The translations under genes and the position numbers were made by a program. The notes below the pieces were generated by a model. It ran no database searches and was not told the DNA's origin. It worked only from the letters and a program-made list of their open reading frames with translations. Source: Acanthaster planci (Eukaryota > Echinodermata > Asteroidea > Valvatida > Acanthasteridae). Taken from it: a DNA stretch of 64,000 nt. The DNA lies in the NCBI RefSeq assembly GCF_001949145.1, contig NW_019091464.1, forward strand, positions 116,327 through 180,326. The letters are read 5' to 3'. The first letter of the stretch is position 1; each line of letters starts with the position of its first letter. Below are positions 1 to 12,300 of this stretch, one piece after another.

Positions 1-85
1 CGAGATAATCCATGTCATCAAGTGTACAACATGTAGGCTTGCCGTGAACTGACTACTCACAAGTGAACGTGACCTGCAGCATATT

Positions 86-305
86 TTCTCGCCAAGTCGA
101 CTTGCTAGAATTAGGAAGTCGACTCAATAACATAAATTATCTCGCCATGTTGATATAGGGAGCTCTGGAAGTAGGCTTGATGTCATAAAATATCTCGCGA
201 TGTCGACTTACTATACTTAGGAAGTCAACTTAACTACATCATTTATCTCGTTAAATCAACTAAATACGCTTTATAAGTCGACTTACGAAGATAAATTATC
301 TCAGT
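86..305. repeat. 53-bp minisatellite with GTCGAC palindromes
   Basis: About four units, spaced near 53 bases, each opened by TTATCTCG and containing AAGTCGACTT-type palindromes and TAGGAAGTCGACT. Units are about 70-85% alike. Confidence 0.6.
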
Positions 306-1116
306 ATCTGAACAAGTCGGATGGCACTCACAGAGCGCCGTAACTTGAATATGCAACCAATTAAATTTTCATGTTCCGCATCATGCGAATAAAAAGTTTA
401 ATTGAATCTATCACATATCAACTCACAAGTAAGTTCACAGAAACTTATGAAACAGCTAACAGCAAATGAACCATGAACATGGCATGCTTTTGCTACATGT
501 ACGTACTGTGTGAATAGTTTGTGAGATGATTTAAGGCACGGATGAATGAGTGAGTTGTTGTTGTTGGTTTTGTGGTCTTTTTTTTTGGAAGTGTTGCATG
601 GTGAAGTGCAGCATGTAGCAAACAGTTTTCACAGAGTAAGGGCAAGTAGTGAGACCATCAGATATCAGATTTTAACAGACCGATTCATTAAACCAAAAAG
701 TCCCCCGTCCCCCTTCCATTGCTGGTGGTGTGGCGGTTAACAAGGGAGTCGGTCTGTGACTGCACCATGGAATATTTTCCGTGGGAGGAAATGTTGGCTA
801 TGAAAAGAGGGGGCAGGGTGAGAAGGGTTTGAAACATTTCCTAGATGAACCTCTGAAGAAAAACAGGGCATACTTTTTGAAAAGTCAAGATAACACGTCG
901 AGAACCACGAGCTCATTTCACAGCCACCACCCCTTCCCGAATAAGGGTTGTACCACGGTGTGACCACACGTAAACCTATCCCTTGTCAACTGCATGACTT
1001 GTGGTTGCTATATTTGAAATGGCTACCTCAAGGAGACTCGCAGCCTAAATTGACTCGATTTCCCTCTGTTTCGGGGTCTTGTTCCATTGTTCTGTTTTTG
1101 ACTGTTTATTGCTCAC

Positions 1117-1360
1117 CTCAAAATCCTGCAGCCCGCTGTACAGCACGACTTCAAACACGTAGTCAAGGTAGAAAGGGAATTCCCCAATGATGGAGCTCTC
1201 GGACGGATTCAACTGGCTGGCCCCCGTTGCATCAAGCCAGTTGCGCTCAATGTGGCCCTTGAAGCCAGCCGACACGTCAATATCCACCCGTATGGATAAA
1301 GCCACTACACTGGCATTTATAAGGGGGTTGCCTGGCTTATTTTGTAAAGTGATGCGAAAC
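1117..1360 (-). CDS. Exon of the unrecognised left-hand gene (beta-sandwich-like)
   Basis: A 244-base exon with acceptor CTGTAG and donor GTGAGC, encoding 81 residues. Hydrophobic/polar alternation (VVALSIRVDIDVSAGF, DYVFEVVLYSGLQDF) points to antiparallel strands. GC content is higher than the surrounding DNA. No stop in frame. Family not recognised. Confidence 0.72.
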
Positions 1361-4300
1361 CTACAGAGATAGAGATGACAGTCAAAATATTACAGTCTTT
1401 ATATGGTGCACAGTTTCTGACAGTATGACGCCATTCAAAAGCACCAATGAATCACTATCCCTCCTCATCCAGCTCTCAACATCTGAACATTCCTGAAACC
1501 GTCTCAACTCCCTGGAAAGTAAAAAGCTCATAAGATCAATGCTGCCATTTCGGGCACAAATGATGCAATCCAATAACCACCTCCACCATACCATCACAGG
1601 TACATGTACATGTGCACATTTATTATGGGTGGAAAGAGGCACCCAGGCGAATGAGGAACTTGCCCAAGGTAAACACCAATTGTCATCCCTTATCAGGATT
1701 CGAACCCTCAAATGACTGTATATGATTGGTAGCTACAAGCAGTGGCATGGCTAAGGGGAGAGGACGGGGGATCACCCCCACCCCAACCCTCCACCCCGAG
1801 GTCTGCTTCAGTGACTCAGTGACAGTAACACTCAAACACAGTGGTTGGCATAGATTTCAGTCGGGCATGCATGTGACTCACCAGGTGATGCCCGGGTGCA
1901 GATACAACTTGGTGCGGAACTCATTTCCAGGGTACAATCCACTTTCTAGAGTCTCCTCATAGATCTCTTGGCCCATTTCCTCCACATCTGAGGAAGTATA
2001 TTATAAGACAGCGGGTCCAAATCACAGGACATTGACTAATTTTCTTTGTTAATTGGAGTAGTTGAGGCATTTATGTCAACATGTGAAGACCGAAGGAGAA
2101 GCTTGAGCAAGGAAATAAGATTTGCTATAAGCATGCCGACATTACTTTGTGAGGAGTAGACTGTATACCAGTGCAATGATAATTATTAAAATTGGCAACG
2201 ACCAGCACTCTTGAAACTTGCACAAATTTACTGTCCACCTCCCTGGGTTAATTTGGCTATGAATAAAATCCATCATTCCTAGGATAATCAACTTGGGAGG
2301 GAGTGCAATAAATTTGTGCCAGAGTCAAGAACACTGAACACCCATTAGATCATGACAGAAAAAAGGACAGGTGGGTTTACACCCTCGGCAGTACTCCTAT
2401 ACACAGGGGGTTAATACAGGGCCTGTTCATTTCATACGGATCCATCCATTAGACTGGTTTGGGTGTCAATGAACCAATATAATGGTTCACTGATCGCCAT
2501 TGGGATTCACATGAAACAGACTGGCCCCCATGAATGTGCAGAAATCTGAACATGGATTTCAACTTCCTCTTTCAATTGTGGATGTTTTGGGCATAAATGT
2601 TTTTATGAATAACACAGACAACACTGGTAGATTCAGGATTTTTCTTTTCTCGTTTATGGCTTACATGCGAAGTCAACACATACATAAGCTATACAGCTCA
2701 GGAAATGAGGTGAGATAGCACGACATTCTTTCAGTTAGAATGTCAACATTTTTCCAGAAAAATATTTCTTTTCCAAAATGTACACCTCATTATCATTGGT
2801 CTTTTTTCACTGGTAACCTTTCCCTTCATGACCTTGTATTTGTTTATAAAGTCAGCGTTGCCTGAGAGCTTGTGACAAATTTGCAAGCTTAATGCAGCAA
2901 GAAAAAAAGCCACAACCTCCTACTTGCTAGTGTGTCAGGAACCAGCCGTGTATCCAGCTTTTGGTATGGGGGGGCAGGCAAATCCAAAAGTAAATGCGTC
3001 TTCTCACTCATTCAACATGATGTTGTGGAGAAAAAAACAAAAGCCTTCCGGTCTTGACATCCTTGCTTTTATTTGCTGATATTGTCTTAGGGATTTGGTG
3101 CCAGGATTACCGATTACTTTCTTTACTACCCACCAATTCTTTGTAAAAAAAAATCCAAACAAATTTCCGTCAGTGGGACAATGCCCAAAACATTCATCAT
3201 AATTCATTTAAGCCTCCTGAGACGGCAAAGCACTGAATATTCATGTTTCCATGAGGCGAATGCTATTATTAATTCATATCCATCACTCTATTGCCGTTTT
3301 CAGAGTACATGTGTCATTAGCTGCTATTCAAGGCTGATAATACCCGAATTCTGTTCACAATAAAAGACAAAGAAACCATGCCAAAGTACTGGTTACCTTG
3401 ATCCAAAATACAGTGGAGTGAAACATCCATTAAAAAGACAAAAGAAAGATATGTTCTTGGTTTTTACCTGTCATGGAAATAAGCTAGTCCAAAAATGACA
3501 GATTCTCAGAATAGCACATGATGAAAGCTCATAAATTTGTGAAGGCTCATTACAACAAATTCCCCACTTCTTCAGTAGTGCATGAATAAAGTGTGGGTAC
3601 AGAACACATCCTGTGCCTAGCTAGTTCGCTGAAATCTTTATTTTCTCCAAGTTACAAAGGACTATATTCAATTACTTTTATGAGCGACTTATTCAGAAAG
3701 TGTTTTATGTGTATGCCCCTGACTGAAATCACCCATGCATGGGTGGATCCAGGATTTCTATGTACCCTGGCATTTCTGAGGGTCGAGGCAAAACTTGGGG
3801 ACTTTTTACATGTTTCATGGATAAAGGAGAATGAAAGAGTCTCACGTTATTTTCTCATCGTATCAAAATATAGGGCTGAGTCAATTTGAATAATTCACTT
3901 TCGAATATTTGACCTTCAATTCAATCGAATATCAAAATATTTAATCATACCGACCAGCAGATTGTTCATGAACAAACCATTTACAAAACATTTGCAGTAA
4001 TGCAATCCAAAAGAAAATTCTCCCTTCCCTTTCATGAATTTTGCATTCAAATATTCAAATTTGGAACAGAATATTCAAACATCCGATAATCAATCAAATA
4101 TCTGGATATATAGATATTTGGCACAGTCTTATCAAAATAATTGCCATTTGGGGGATGAAATGGTTCTGCTGTTCTCTCCCTCCCCCTTAATTCGACAAAA
4201 CATCACATTGTCTGAAATATTTGTTGCAGAAAGCAGCTTTTAAAAAGAACTCTCGTCACACTGTGATACACTCATAGCACTGACCTCACATCATGACCTG

Positions 4301-6033
4301 ACCATCCCCTGCACAAGATCTCATGAGAACGACTCAACAGCTTAAATAAAACGATACAAAGAAAGACTTACCATTTGCAGACACAGAAAGCATGCCCCCA
4401 AATACCTGGTAAAAGATTGAACATTCAGTGTCAAAATAAACCGAAGAAAAAAAATGATGGTTAGATTAGTCTACTTCTTGGAGCCAGACTTAGGGGTATG
4501 GTATACACTGCTGAATATCATTACTTGCTTTTTGGAAGGAGATAACCTACAGAAGGAGCTATGCAAATTATAACAGTTGTGTGAGATTGTAAACACCACA
4601 AACAAAACAAGAGATACAGCCAATGGAAGAGATTTTAGAGGTTCAACACGACCAATGACATACTAGGAGTTTGAATGTGACCCACTGGGAAAGCAAAAGA
4701 AAAAAGCTAAGACTCAGGCAAAATGAAGGAGTCTGATTTCACTTAACTCTGAGAAAAATAATCAATATTGGATTAATAGAACTTACTCGTTCTTGGATCA
4801 GTGATCTAGGGTCTAAGTCAGTAAAGTGGGAAAACAGGAAAAGTTTCAAAAACATGACCATCTAAATGCTTCATCTGTAAAATATTTCTCATTACAACCC
4901 TACCCAACAAAAAGAATGGTGCTGGTACCAGTGACTCAGGTTAGTGTTGTTGTTCTTCCCTTGCCTTCTACCTCTGCAGTCTAGGCTCAAATCTTGGCTC
5001 GGTTCACATGTGGATTGGGTTTTCAGTCTCTACCTGATTCCGTGGGTTTTACCCAGAATATACCTCTGGGGTTTTCCTCCCACCTCTAAAACTGTAACTG
5101 CTTCTCATTGTCTCCTCTCTACAGGTTTCTTCGGGCTTGTGAGCTACAGTGCCCCACTTTTGAGGAATCCTCGGTGTCATTAATTAGAAATGAATAATAA
5201 CAATAAAAATTATTAAAATGCTGTTGACATCATGTCTCCATGTACCCCACCCCCTTGCTGGATGCACCCATGAACATCACATAAAAATAATCTGGACTTG
5301 CAATGCCTTGATCAGCCCGCACAGATCGTTGAAGCCATCGGCAAAGGTAACACAAAGGCTTGTCTGCCACTGTAAACCAAATCCCTCACGACACAAATAT
5401 TTACGATGGCATAGAAGCCAACAATATGAACACACTTCCATTTCAAACTGATTTTTTATAAGATAAAAATAACCATTTAGTAGCAGAAGAAAACAAAGTG
5501 AAAAGTGAAAAGGTATCTCTCTCCTACTGTAGATGGTGTCTCTGGGAAAAAATTGGTGGGTAAACACTAAATGATTTCCGCAGAATATTTTGGTCATCTT
5601 CAAACTCAAACACACTCACACAGACCCAAACTCTGATCATCTCCAATTTTCTTTCCAACTACAAACCTTTTCAGCATACTCTGATGCAATCTGAGAAAAA
5701 AAATCATTATGGAAATCCTCATATTGAATAATTCAAGTTGTATTTTCAAACGCCCCCCCAAACGGAAATTAACAGATTTAAAGACCTGTTTTGTAAATTG
5801 TGACGTATTCAACGTTGAAAAATTTGACTGAAAACAGTAGGTTCACTCACCAGCACAAGGCCCACAAGTTTTCCCCGCAATGCCATTGTGCTGGGCTTAG
5901 CTGCCACCTCCACAACTGAAGATCCCACTTTAAATTCGTTGCATCCAGCAAACAAGCGAGCTGTTGCAGAACCGAATGTCGCCAGAGTTTTTACTCCCCA
6001 CATCACGGCTGCTGATAAAAGCAATGAAACCAT
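1117..6033 (-). CDS. Unrecognised six-exon gene, 5' part, continuing left
   Basis: Exons 6033-5851, 5690-5667, 5369-5298, 4405-4372, 1987-1882 and 1360-1117 join in frame with phases 0, 0, 0, 1, 2 and 0 and give about 221 codons. The N-terminus MVSLLLSAAVMWGVKTLA is hydrophobic, then SSVVEVAAKPSTMALRGKL. The last two exons encode EEMGQEIYEETLESGLYPG and HPGITWFRITLQNKPGNP, then a beta-rich stretch with ALSIRVDIDVSAGF and FYLDYVFEVVLYSG. The alternation of strands suggests a beta-sandwich. I do not recognise the family. The donor after 5298 (GTCCAG) and that after 5667 (GTTTGT) are weak, so the small exons are less secure than the last three. The final donor GTGAGC at 1116 shows the gene continues left beyond the exons I found. 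Confidence 0.62.
1560..1735 (-). repeat. tRNA-derived SINE with MIR/L2-like tail
   Basis: The minus strand carries a B box (GGTTCGAATCC) and, about 35 bases on, TTACCTTGGGCAAGTTCCTC, then GGTGCCTCTTTCCACCC. This 'ACCTTGGGCAAGT...TGCCTC.TT.C' pattern is the 3' part shared by MIR-type and other CORE-like SINEs. A TACATGTACATGTA run sits inside it. Confidence 0.5.
1882..1987 (-). CDS. Exon of the unrecognised left-hand gene (acidic, beta-rich start)
   Basis: Clear acceptor (CTTCCTCAG) and GTGAGT donor. Enters in phase 1 and leaves in phase 2. Encodes EEMGQEIYEETLESGLYPG and NEFRTKLYLHPGIT. It joins to the exon 1360-1117 through a split Trp codon, giving the continuous phrase GITWFRITLQN. This pair is the best supported part of the gene. 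Confidence 0.7.
3865..4110 (+). repeat. Dispersed AT-rich repeat, family E, copy 1
   Basis: Begins TAGGGCTGAGTCAATTTGAA and contains several ATATTCAAAT/ATTTGAATAT-type phrases and CATGAATTTTGCATTC. The inverse of this arrangement occurs at 48655-49005. Confidence 0.55.
4916..5185 (+). repeat. tRNA-derived SINE with Nin-DC-like central domain
   Basis: A degenerate B box (GGCTCAAATC at about 4985) is followed by a long conserved core: GTGGATTGGGTTTTCAG, then TGGGGTTTTCCTCCCACCTC. The GGTTTTCCTCCCAC phrase is the mark of the Nin-DC central domain found in SINEs of many marine animals. A related copy lies on the minus strand at 29555-29765. Confidence 0.65.
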
Positions 6034-6195
6034 TGCGGTATCACGTGATCAAAAATAAACCACTCCCATTGGCTGCTTATAACAAATGCAGCGATCACTC
6101 CTTTGCACAAATCGCCACCAAGGTTTATACTTCGGCAGAATCTCGCGGCAACATGGTACACATGATCTAAATTATTATTTTGTTCGTTTCAACCC
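6034..6195. promoter_or_regulatory. Putative bidirectional promoter
   Basis: The 162-base space separates the minus-strand ATG at 6033 and the plus-strand ATG at 6196. It contains CACGTG-like sequence (TATCACGTGATC at about 6040-6051), a common E-box/CLEAR-type core, and a CCATTGGC box (CCAAT box in reverse) near 6065. There is no TATA box near either ATG. Interpretation depends on the plus-strand ORF being real. Confidence 0.35.
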
Positions 6196-6483
6196 ATGGC
6201 AACTGTTGCCATGGTAAACACAATGGAAGGTCTAACTGCTCAATTGAGAAAATGGGAAGACCTTTTGGAAGGCCAAGCTACAATATCAAAGCCCACCTGG
6301 AAATTGATTGACAGCAAAATCAATACCACCACTGATTATCTTCATGGAATAGCGTGCATTACTGTGCCCGAAATAGTACATTCAACATGGGACCAATGCA
6401 AAGTACATGTCAAAGATGGGGCAAAAAAGAGGAATTTGAGAGAAACACGGTCCTCATTCAGCCATTTAACTACAGCTTCTTAA
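6196..6483 (+). CDS. Possible small plus-strand gene, divergent from the left-hand gene
   Basis: The ORF begins MATVAMVNTMEGLTAQL and continues KWEDLLEGQATISKPTWKL, a helical, protein-like start, for 95 codons. The ATG lies 162 bases from the opposite ATG at 6033. A possible short intron (GTACAT at 6400 to CAG at 6459) would instead join to a second reading (PFNYSFLNFLFLDADDEAF) ending at the stop at 6540-6542. I do not recognise the product and cannot choose between the two forms. Confidence 0.35.
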   Translation: MATVAMVNTMEGLTAQLRKWEDLLEGQATISKPTWKLIDSKINTTTDYLHGIACITVPEIVHSTWDQCKVHVKDGAKKRNLRETRSSFSHLTTAS

Positions 6484-7724
6484 ACTTTCTCTTCCTTGAT
6501 GCGGATGATGAGGCTTTCACTGGCAACTTGCATCATTTATGAAAGCACTGAGTTGCTCCGAATACTCAGTTGAAATTTTCCTCAAAGGTGAAGGCTCTGA
6601 TTGACTCCACAGCCTCCAGTGCCGAACATTTCTCAATGTGTCCATAGTGCTCCCTGTTTCATGCAGTGTCTGTGCTCCTATGATGATGAAGATCTGAACG
6701 GGGGCAGACTGTAATTGTCAGGAAGTGGGACAGTACATGTGCACTGGGGCAGATCCAGGAATTTTTCGGGGGGGGGGTGTTCAGTTCGGACATGTTTTTA
6801 TGTCACAGTTTTGGGAACAAGGAGAAACGATAAAACATTACATGCCATACATTATTTGCAATGGTATCGTTGCACTTACTTTAGTTACTTTTCATTGCTT
6901 TCCCCATTTATCACCCTTTTTGTCTCTCAGAGTGGGAGGGAGCGGGATTTCGACCCCCAATTCCCCCCAATCCATGCCTGGTACATTTCATTTCTTTTAA
7001 AAGGCAAGGTGATAAACACACAAAACCTGATCCTACAATTCTTCATATCAATGGATAGCACGTGGTACGTACATGTGTGTACATGTCCATACTTGTCCAA
7101 AGAGCACCTTGTATAGTGATGTTGCAACAGGTTTTCTAAAGAGCACCTCTTAGGAAAACATGTTTTCTCTGTTCAAATCAATTTTGAAGCATCCAAATCG
7201 AACACAGTGCAGGCCAAATAAATACACTGTAAGGCATGCACAAGGGTTTATCCACTACGAACACAGGGCGAGGGTGATTCCCTCGTTTTCTCTGTTTTTC
7301 TCCAAAAGATGCAATCTACATTCAGAACTCGCATCTTGACGTGAACAAAAAAAAAGTCCTTTTTAGCTTGTTATAGTTTAGCTCTGCAGACAAATGACAC
7401 CGCATTCGATTTAGATGCTTACATATTCATTTGAACAGATGAAATCAGAGAAAACATGCTTTCTTTTGAAGTGCTCTTTAATGCCAGGCAAGTGTGACAG
7501 GTCATAATCTTAACAACTGACATCTCTGTGAAAAAATTGTGCCCTCATTTGGCAAGAAAACTTAAATAAATATAATCAAAATATTCTTAAAGCTTATGGC
7601 AGCATTGTCTCCAACTCTGGCAGAACAGACGAACACAAATACCAATGTAGGCAAGCACCACTAGTCTTGCTCATGATTTTACAACCAAACATTTGTTGGG
7701 TGTGACAGAAACACACAAACATGT

Positions 7725-8010
7725 AATAAGCCTTTTGAGTGTTAAATTTGAACAAAATCTAGTTCTTTAAATTCACACGAACAGAACAATCAACAGAACA
7801 AGTTCCTGCTTAGTTTCACGTAAGAGATGTCTTGCACCAGTACACTATTTTTAATGGATAAGAAGGGCACAGAGGAACCAGTCCATTCCAGAGATGGTGG
7901 TCACTATGCAAAAGCTTGCCCCAAATCATGAGGTATAGCAACAGTGTCCTTAGCACAACTCAGTGTTCCAGACTTTAACTCCCAAAAGGCTCAGTGAACC
8001 CTTATTTGCA
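7725..8010. mobile_element. Foldback element, family C, diverged copy
   Basis: Shares AATAAGCC start, AATTTGAACAAAATCTAG and the interior phrase CAAAAGCTTGCCCCAAATCA with the element at 31754-32121. The left arm is shortened and the right arm degraded. Confidence 0.6.
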
Positions 8011-8889
8011 AAACCTAATACACAATGAAGTGATGTCATGCCTTAGTTTCACTATGCATAATCAACTCTTCCTGACTTTTGCTATTCAGTTTACAAACAT
8101 TTGAAGCATCTTCACACCTAAGGCAGTTATATCTTTCTACAAAGTTTTTATATTTAAGTATTTGAATATTGTTTTCAATTGGATTTAATATTTGGTTGAA
8201 GGAAAACCAATACCCAAATTCGCTGATGAGATAAGCAAAATAGCAAAATAAGTCCTGCAAATAGTGACTGTAGATAGGGAACAATATATAAACAGAAGTT
8301 GATGTTAAATGTTGGGTAATGAAGTATTTTGTGGAGACAACTTCTAATATTTCTTCAAGCTGTCATTAGGTCATAAAAATAAAGTCAATCGGTAAATGAG
8401 AGCAAAACTGATTTGTTGGTCTTATTAATGGGCCTGTCAATCAGCCGCCTGACGTTTCTTGTAGCACCTTTAAAAGAACTCTTTTGAAAATTAATGACAC
8501 ACACTTAGCAAAAATACCACTCAAGTGACTCCAGGGAATCTGCATTGCAGTATTTGCCTGTACGTCAAAAGTTGGCTACTCCAAACACGTGTACAACAAG
8601 GTATATAGCGAAAATTCAAATGTTCATCCAAAAATAAAGCCGTCTACAAGTAGTTAGCTGTGTATGTAAGGTTTCTTCATTAAAGGTTTCGTTTTTGATT
8701 GCCACTGTCATTGGTAACAGAGTCAAATTGCTAAGCATACATGTTCACGTCAACAACATGAAACCATAGCACAATGAAAAAACAAGTACTTACTTAGCAC
8801 TTTTTAACAGGCTCTACAGGAAGTGCTTTCACAAAGAAAACAAAATTAAACAAGACATCAATAAACACCCGAGACAAATTCCTGGTTAC

Positions 8890-8991
8890 CTTGGGTACTG
8901 ACAAAAGAAGTGGCTTGTGGGGGATTTCAGTTAAGTCTGAACTGATATTGAGTCTCAGATGTGACGTGAATTCTCTACCATTCTTTTGAAC
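8890..8991 (-). CDS. Candidate further 3' exon of the TBC-propeller gene
   Basis: A strong acceptor (pyrimidine tract then TTGCAG) and a GTAACC donor bracket 102 bases, phase 0 at both ends. They encode 34 residues including SHLRLNISSDLTEIPHKP. The phase matches the donor at 13592. The stretch is not recognisable as propeller sequence and partly resembles a short intronic stretch at about 34258-34298, so it could be repeat-derived. If real, the gene extends further left. Confidence 0.35.
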
Positions 8992-9154
8992 CTGCAATGG
9001 AGAAATGCCTTGTTACCAGTAACCATTACACTGACCGTCACCTGTAAATGGGTACATCAGATGAAGAACCAAGCCCCTCTTAACCTGACTGAAGGGGAAA
9101 CAAAATTGTAGGTCTGTTATTAGGAATAACAGTAAGGGACAACCAATGACATTA

Positions 9155-9324
9155 TACGCATTTCACAACAGCGCGCCTCCAAGAGTTTGCAACGAGTTGG
9201 CCAATCACAATGCACGAAATCTGTCGACTCAATGTGCTTTGGGAAAAGGTCAACAGATTTCACGCATTTTGATCAGCCAACGCATTGCAAAATCTTGGAG
9301 GCACACTACTGTGAACTGCCCGTA
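9155..9324. mobile_element. Foldback MITE, family A, copy 1
   Basis: The element is almost entirely palindromic: the left arm has CGCCTCCAAGAGTTTGCAAC and the right arm its inverse (GCAAAATCTTGGAGGCAC). Arms of about 75 bases flank a short centre. It has no ORF. The related copy at 29164-29325 shares both arms. Confidence 0.75.
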
Positions 9325-12300
9325 ATATGGGAAGCAAAAGTGCGCGAATTTGAAATCTATTAAAATGATTGCAAAACAACAATGCCCCTACAGAACCACA
9401 GAGAGAGGCCACGCAATCTTATAACGACAAATATGACCAAGATTGGGCTCTGCTCTTCATTTGAAAATACTGTTCAATACTTTATTGCTTGCTTTCCTGC
9501 ACTCTACATGTAAAAATTAAAATTCACTTGTTGCTCTTGGTTATAAAATACATGTAAAACAGGTGGTAAAATTACATGACGCTTCATCTATTGTAATCAA
9601 AAATAACTCATCATGTACATAAAATACAGTAATTTCATTGTAACATCTGCGTTTAGTCTAAAAAGAATTCAGAACAGCCATATTGTCATCTACTATTAAA
9701 ATTCTACATATTCTAAATCTTCTTAACGGCTCCTGGATGTATAAATCTCTTAATTAAATAGTAGCACCAATAAATTTTGGCAAATTTCTTCAGCACTTGA
9801 GAGAATGTTGCGTTAGGCTTGCAAATAATTCAGTCCAAACCCCGTAATCTGCTTGAAAACTTAGCCTCTTTTCAAGGATTTCCTGAATGCTTCTAGGAAA
9901 AGAGTTCCATATACGGACATCACCTATGCATAAACCTGTGGGACTGGCCAGAAAAATTCTAAATGTTTTCTAAGTACAGGCTTCATTATTTGCCTTCCTA
10001 AAATTCTACTTTTAAGAACATGTTATCACTTTCTGATGGCTTATAAACCACTGGAAGGGAAAATTAGCGATGTCCGTGTACGGAACTATGACTGGCTCAC
10101 AGTACATGTACAATCAATTCCAACATTCATCATCAATTCCTTGTAGGTACGTTTAATTTTTTTGCATATTCTTGGAAGGCACAGTTGTTTGTTGTAGAGT
10201 TCACCAAATAATAAATACTTTATACAAACATTAAAATTATACAAACTGTTGAACAAGTTGAATTCTTTTGTCTGGACAGTGTCCACATGTGGCAAAAGAA
10301 ATAACCCCTCGGATCCACCCCTTGTAGAAATGAATCAGTCCAAATCCAGGGAAAAGCATATATATGGTGGCTGGCTCACTTATGATTGGGGGGGCTGGAA
10401 GAAAACCAGCAACAGGCAATGCAGCAGAGTTCTAGTGGCACAATGGTTATTTAAGCTACCGGAACCCTGCAACACTCTATGTCAATTCACAAACATGAAT
10501 GCCAGTTGGTAGCGCAAAGAGCAAGCTGCCTGTTTTAACAATGCATGAAGCATGACTATATTACTGTTTTATCAAGTGACAACAACCATCTGCCAGAGTA
10601 TGCTTTTACCAAAAACTGACCATTGTGGTCAAAGAAAATAATCTGAGACCCCAAAATAATCTACAAACATGGCAAGGGGAGGGGTGGTGAATGTCATGGA
10701 GAACCCTGGGGAGTGGGGGATGCTCTAGGGAAAACTCTGCCCCCATCAGAAGTACCATCACCAAACAAGCCAACGTTAACCGTCCTAGCTTCTTTCCCGC
10801 TCGAAATGACAAATGTCTTATCTTGGGGGGCCTGACAGGACACAATGCGCAGGCACGTCTCTCGGTGAACAATTGTAATTCCACTGAATTAGTCAGGTCT
10901 CCCTTCGGTGCCATTTCAAAGCCATGCAGAAGAACCATCTTTCCAAAAAATCCATAAATGAGGAGCAATGAGTTTCCACGGAAACCTTTTGATTCTGATT
11001 ACCCTCCACAATGGTTGCCATAGCAACTGAGTTTCACTTGACTTCATTCAATTTTACAATCAAATGAGGCATTGTGTTTACCCTCGCCGCCAGGGGATTC
11101 GTGTCACAATTGGGCTATCAATGAACAGACGACACCAACAGCCAGCAGGCCTACACAGTCGTGTGGCCAATTAGCCCAACCTTTCCAGTGACTAAAAAAC
11201 AAACAACACTACTCCCTCAAAAAGAGGTATTTAATAAATGTTACCCCAGAAAGAAAACTACAGCTTCTGCCATCTTTCAGTGTAAAAGCAGCATGCAACA
11301 CGGATTATTTCATTACTTCTGCCGAAATAAAAGTTAAAAAAAACACTTTTTGAATAGCCCAAGTGCACTTATCATATATACGTACTGCTTGTACCGGGAC
11401 AAACACGTACAGTACATGATCCAATTAAATGCGAATGTGATGTGTTTCAAGCAGGGTACCTTTTTACAAAAGTATCTAATGATGGCACGTGTTCCCCTGA
11501 ACCCAATAAAGTACTTGCAGTAACTTGGTGCGTGGAAAGGCATGGATTTTGATTCCTGTCACGAGTCACATACATTGCATATCTACAATTCATCGAATGA
11601 GTCAAAAATACTGCCCCACCGTGGCTCAATGTACATTGGATCAGCACTTACATGTATCTGGGATAGCTACGACTGGATTCACACATAGCAAGATGCACAC
11701 AGATGAATGACAACTACATGTATGTTGGGTTAAATGAAACGGCAAGCTTTCGATATGAGGCAAATAAATCATATACTGTGAACATTTACACCAACTGAGT
11801 CAACTGTATTAGAAACCGAGACAAAAGGCATTACTTATGGTTAGATGAACTTCAACAAGACGCTGAATAAACGACTTGTTATGCAAGTAATAAAATTGTG
11901 ATTTTCTTTGACATTGAGATGAAATAACAATGGCAGGATATCAACAACATCTGCAGATTGTATTGTCTTCTGTCAATGCAAAAAAGTGGAATTGGAAAAA
12001 AAAAAACTAAGCCCCCGTGTGCCACAGTTGAATTATTTAACTATCAGGTCTAGTTATGGATACACAAAATAAACATCTTATGACTCTATGAAATTAACAC
12101 AGCTATTCTTGTTACAATGGGAATATTTCATTTCAGGAAGAAGAGCTAGCTAATTTATACAGTTCAAGTTTTACTTTGGTATTTTTTGGTAATTTGGAAG
12201 ATAGAATGTGAAACGGAGACAGTGGACTGAAGTCATGGAATACTTCTCACACCAATCAAACATGGGAAGTGTGCACAGAAGATCATGTTGTTTTTTTCTT

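Noticed and set aside
10691-10957. Plus- and minus-strand ORFs at 10.6-10.97 kb
   Set aside because: No family likeness and no phase-compatible splice sites to neighbouring exons.
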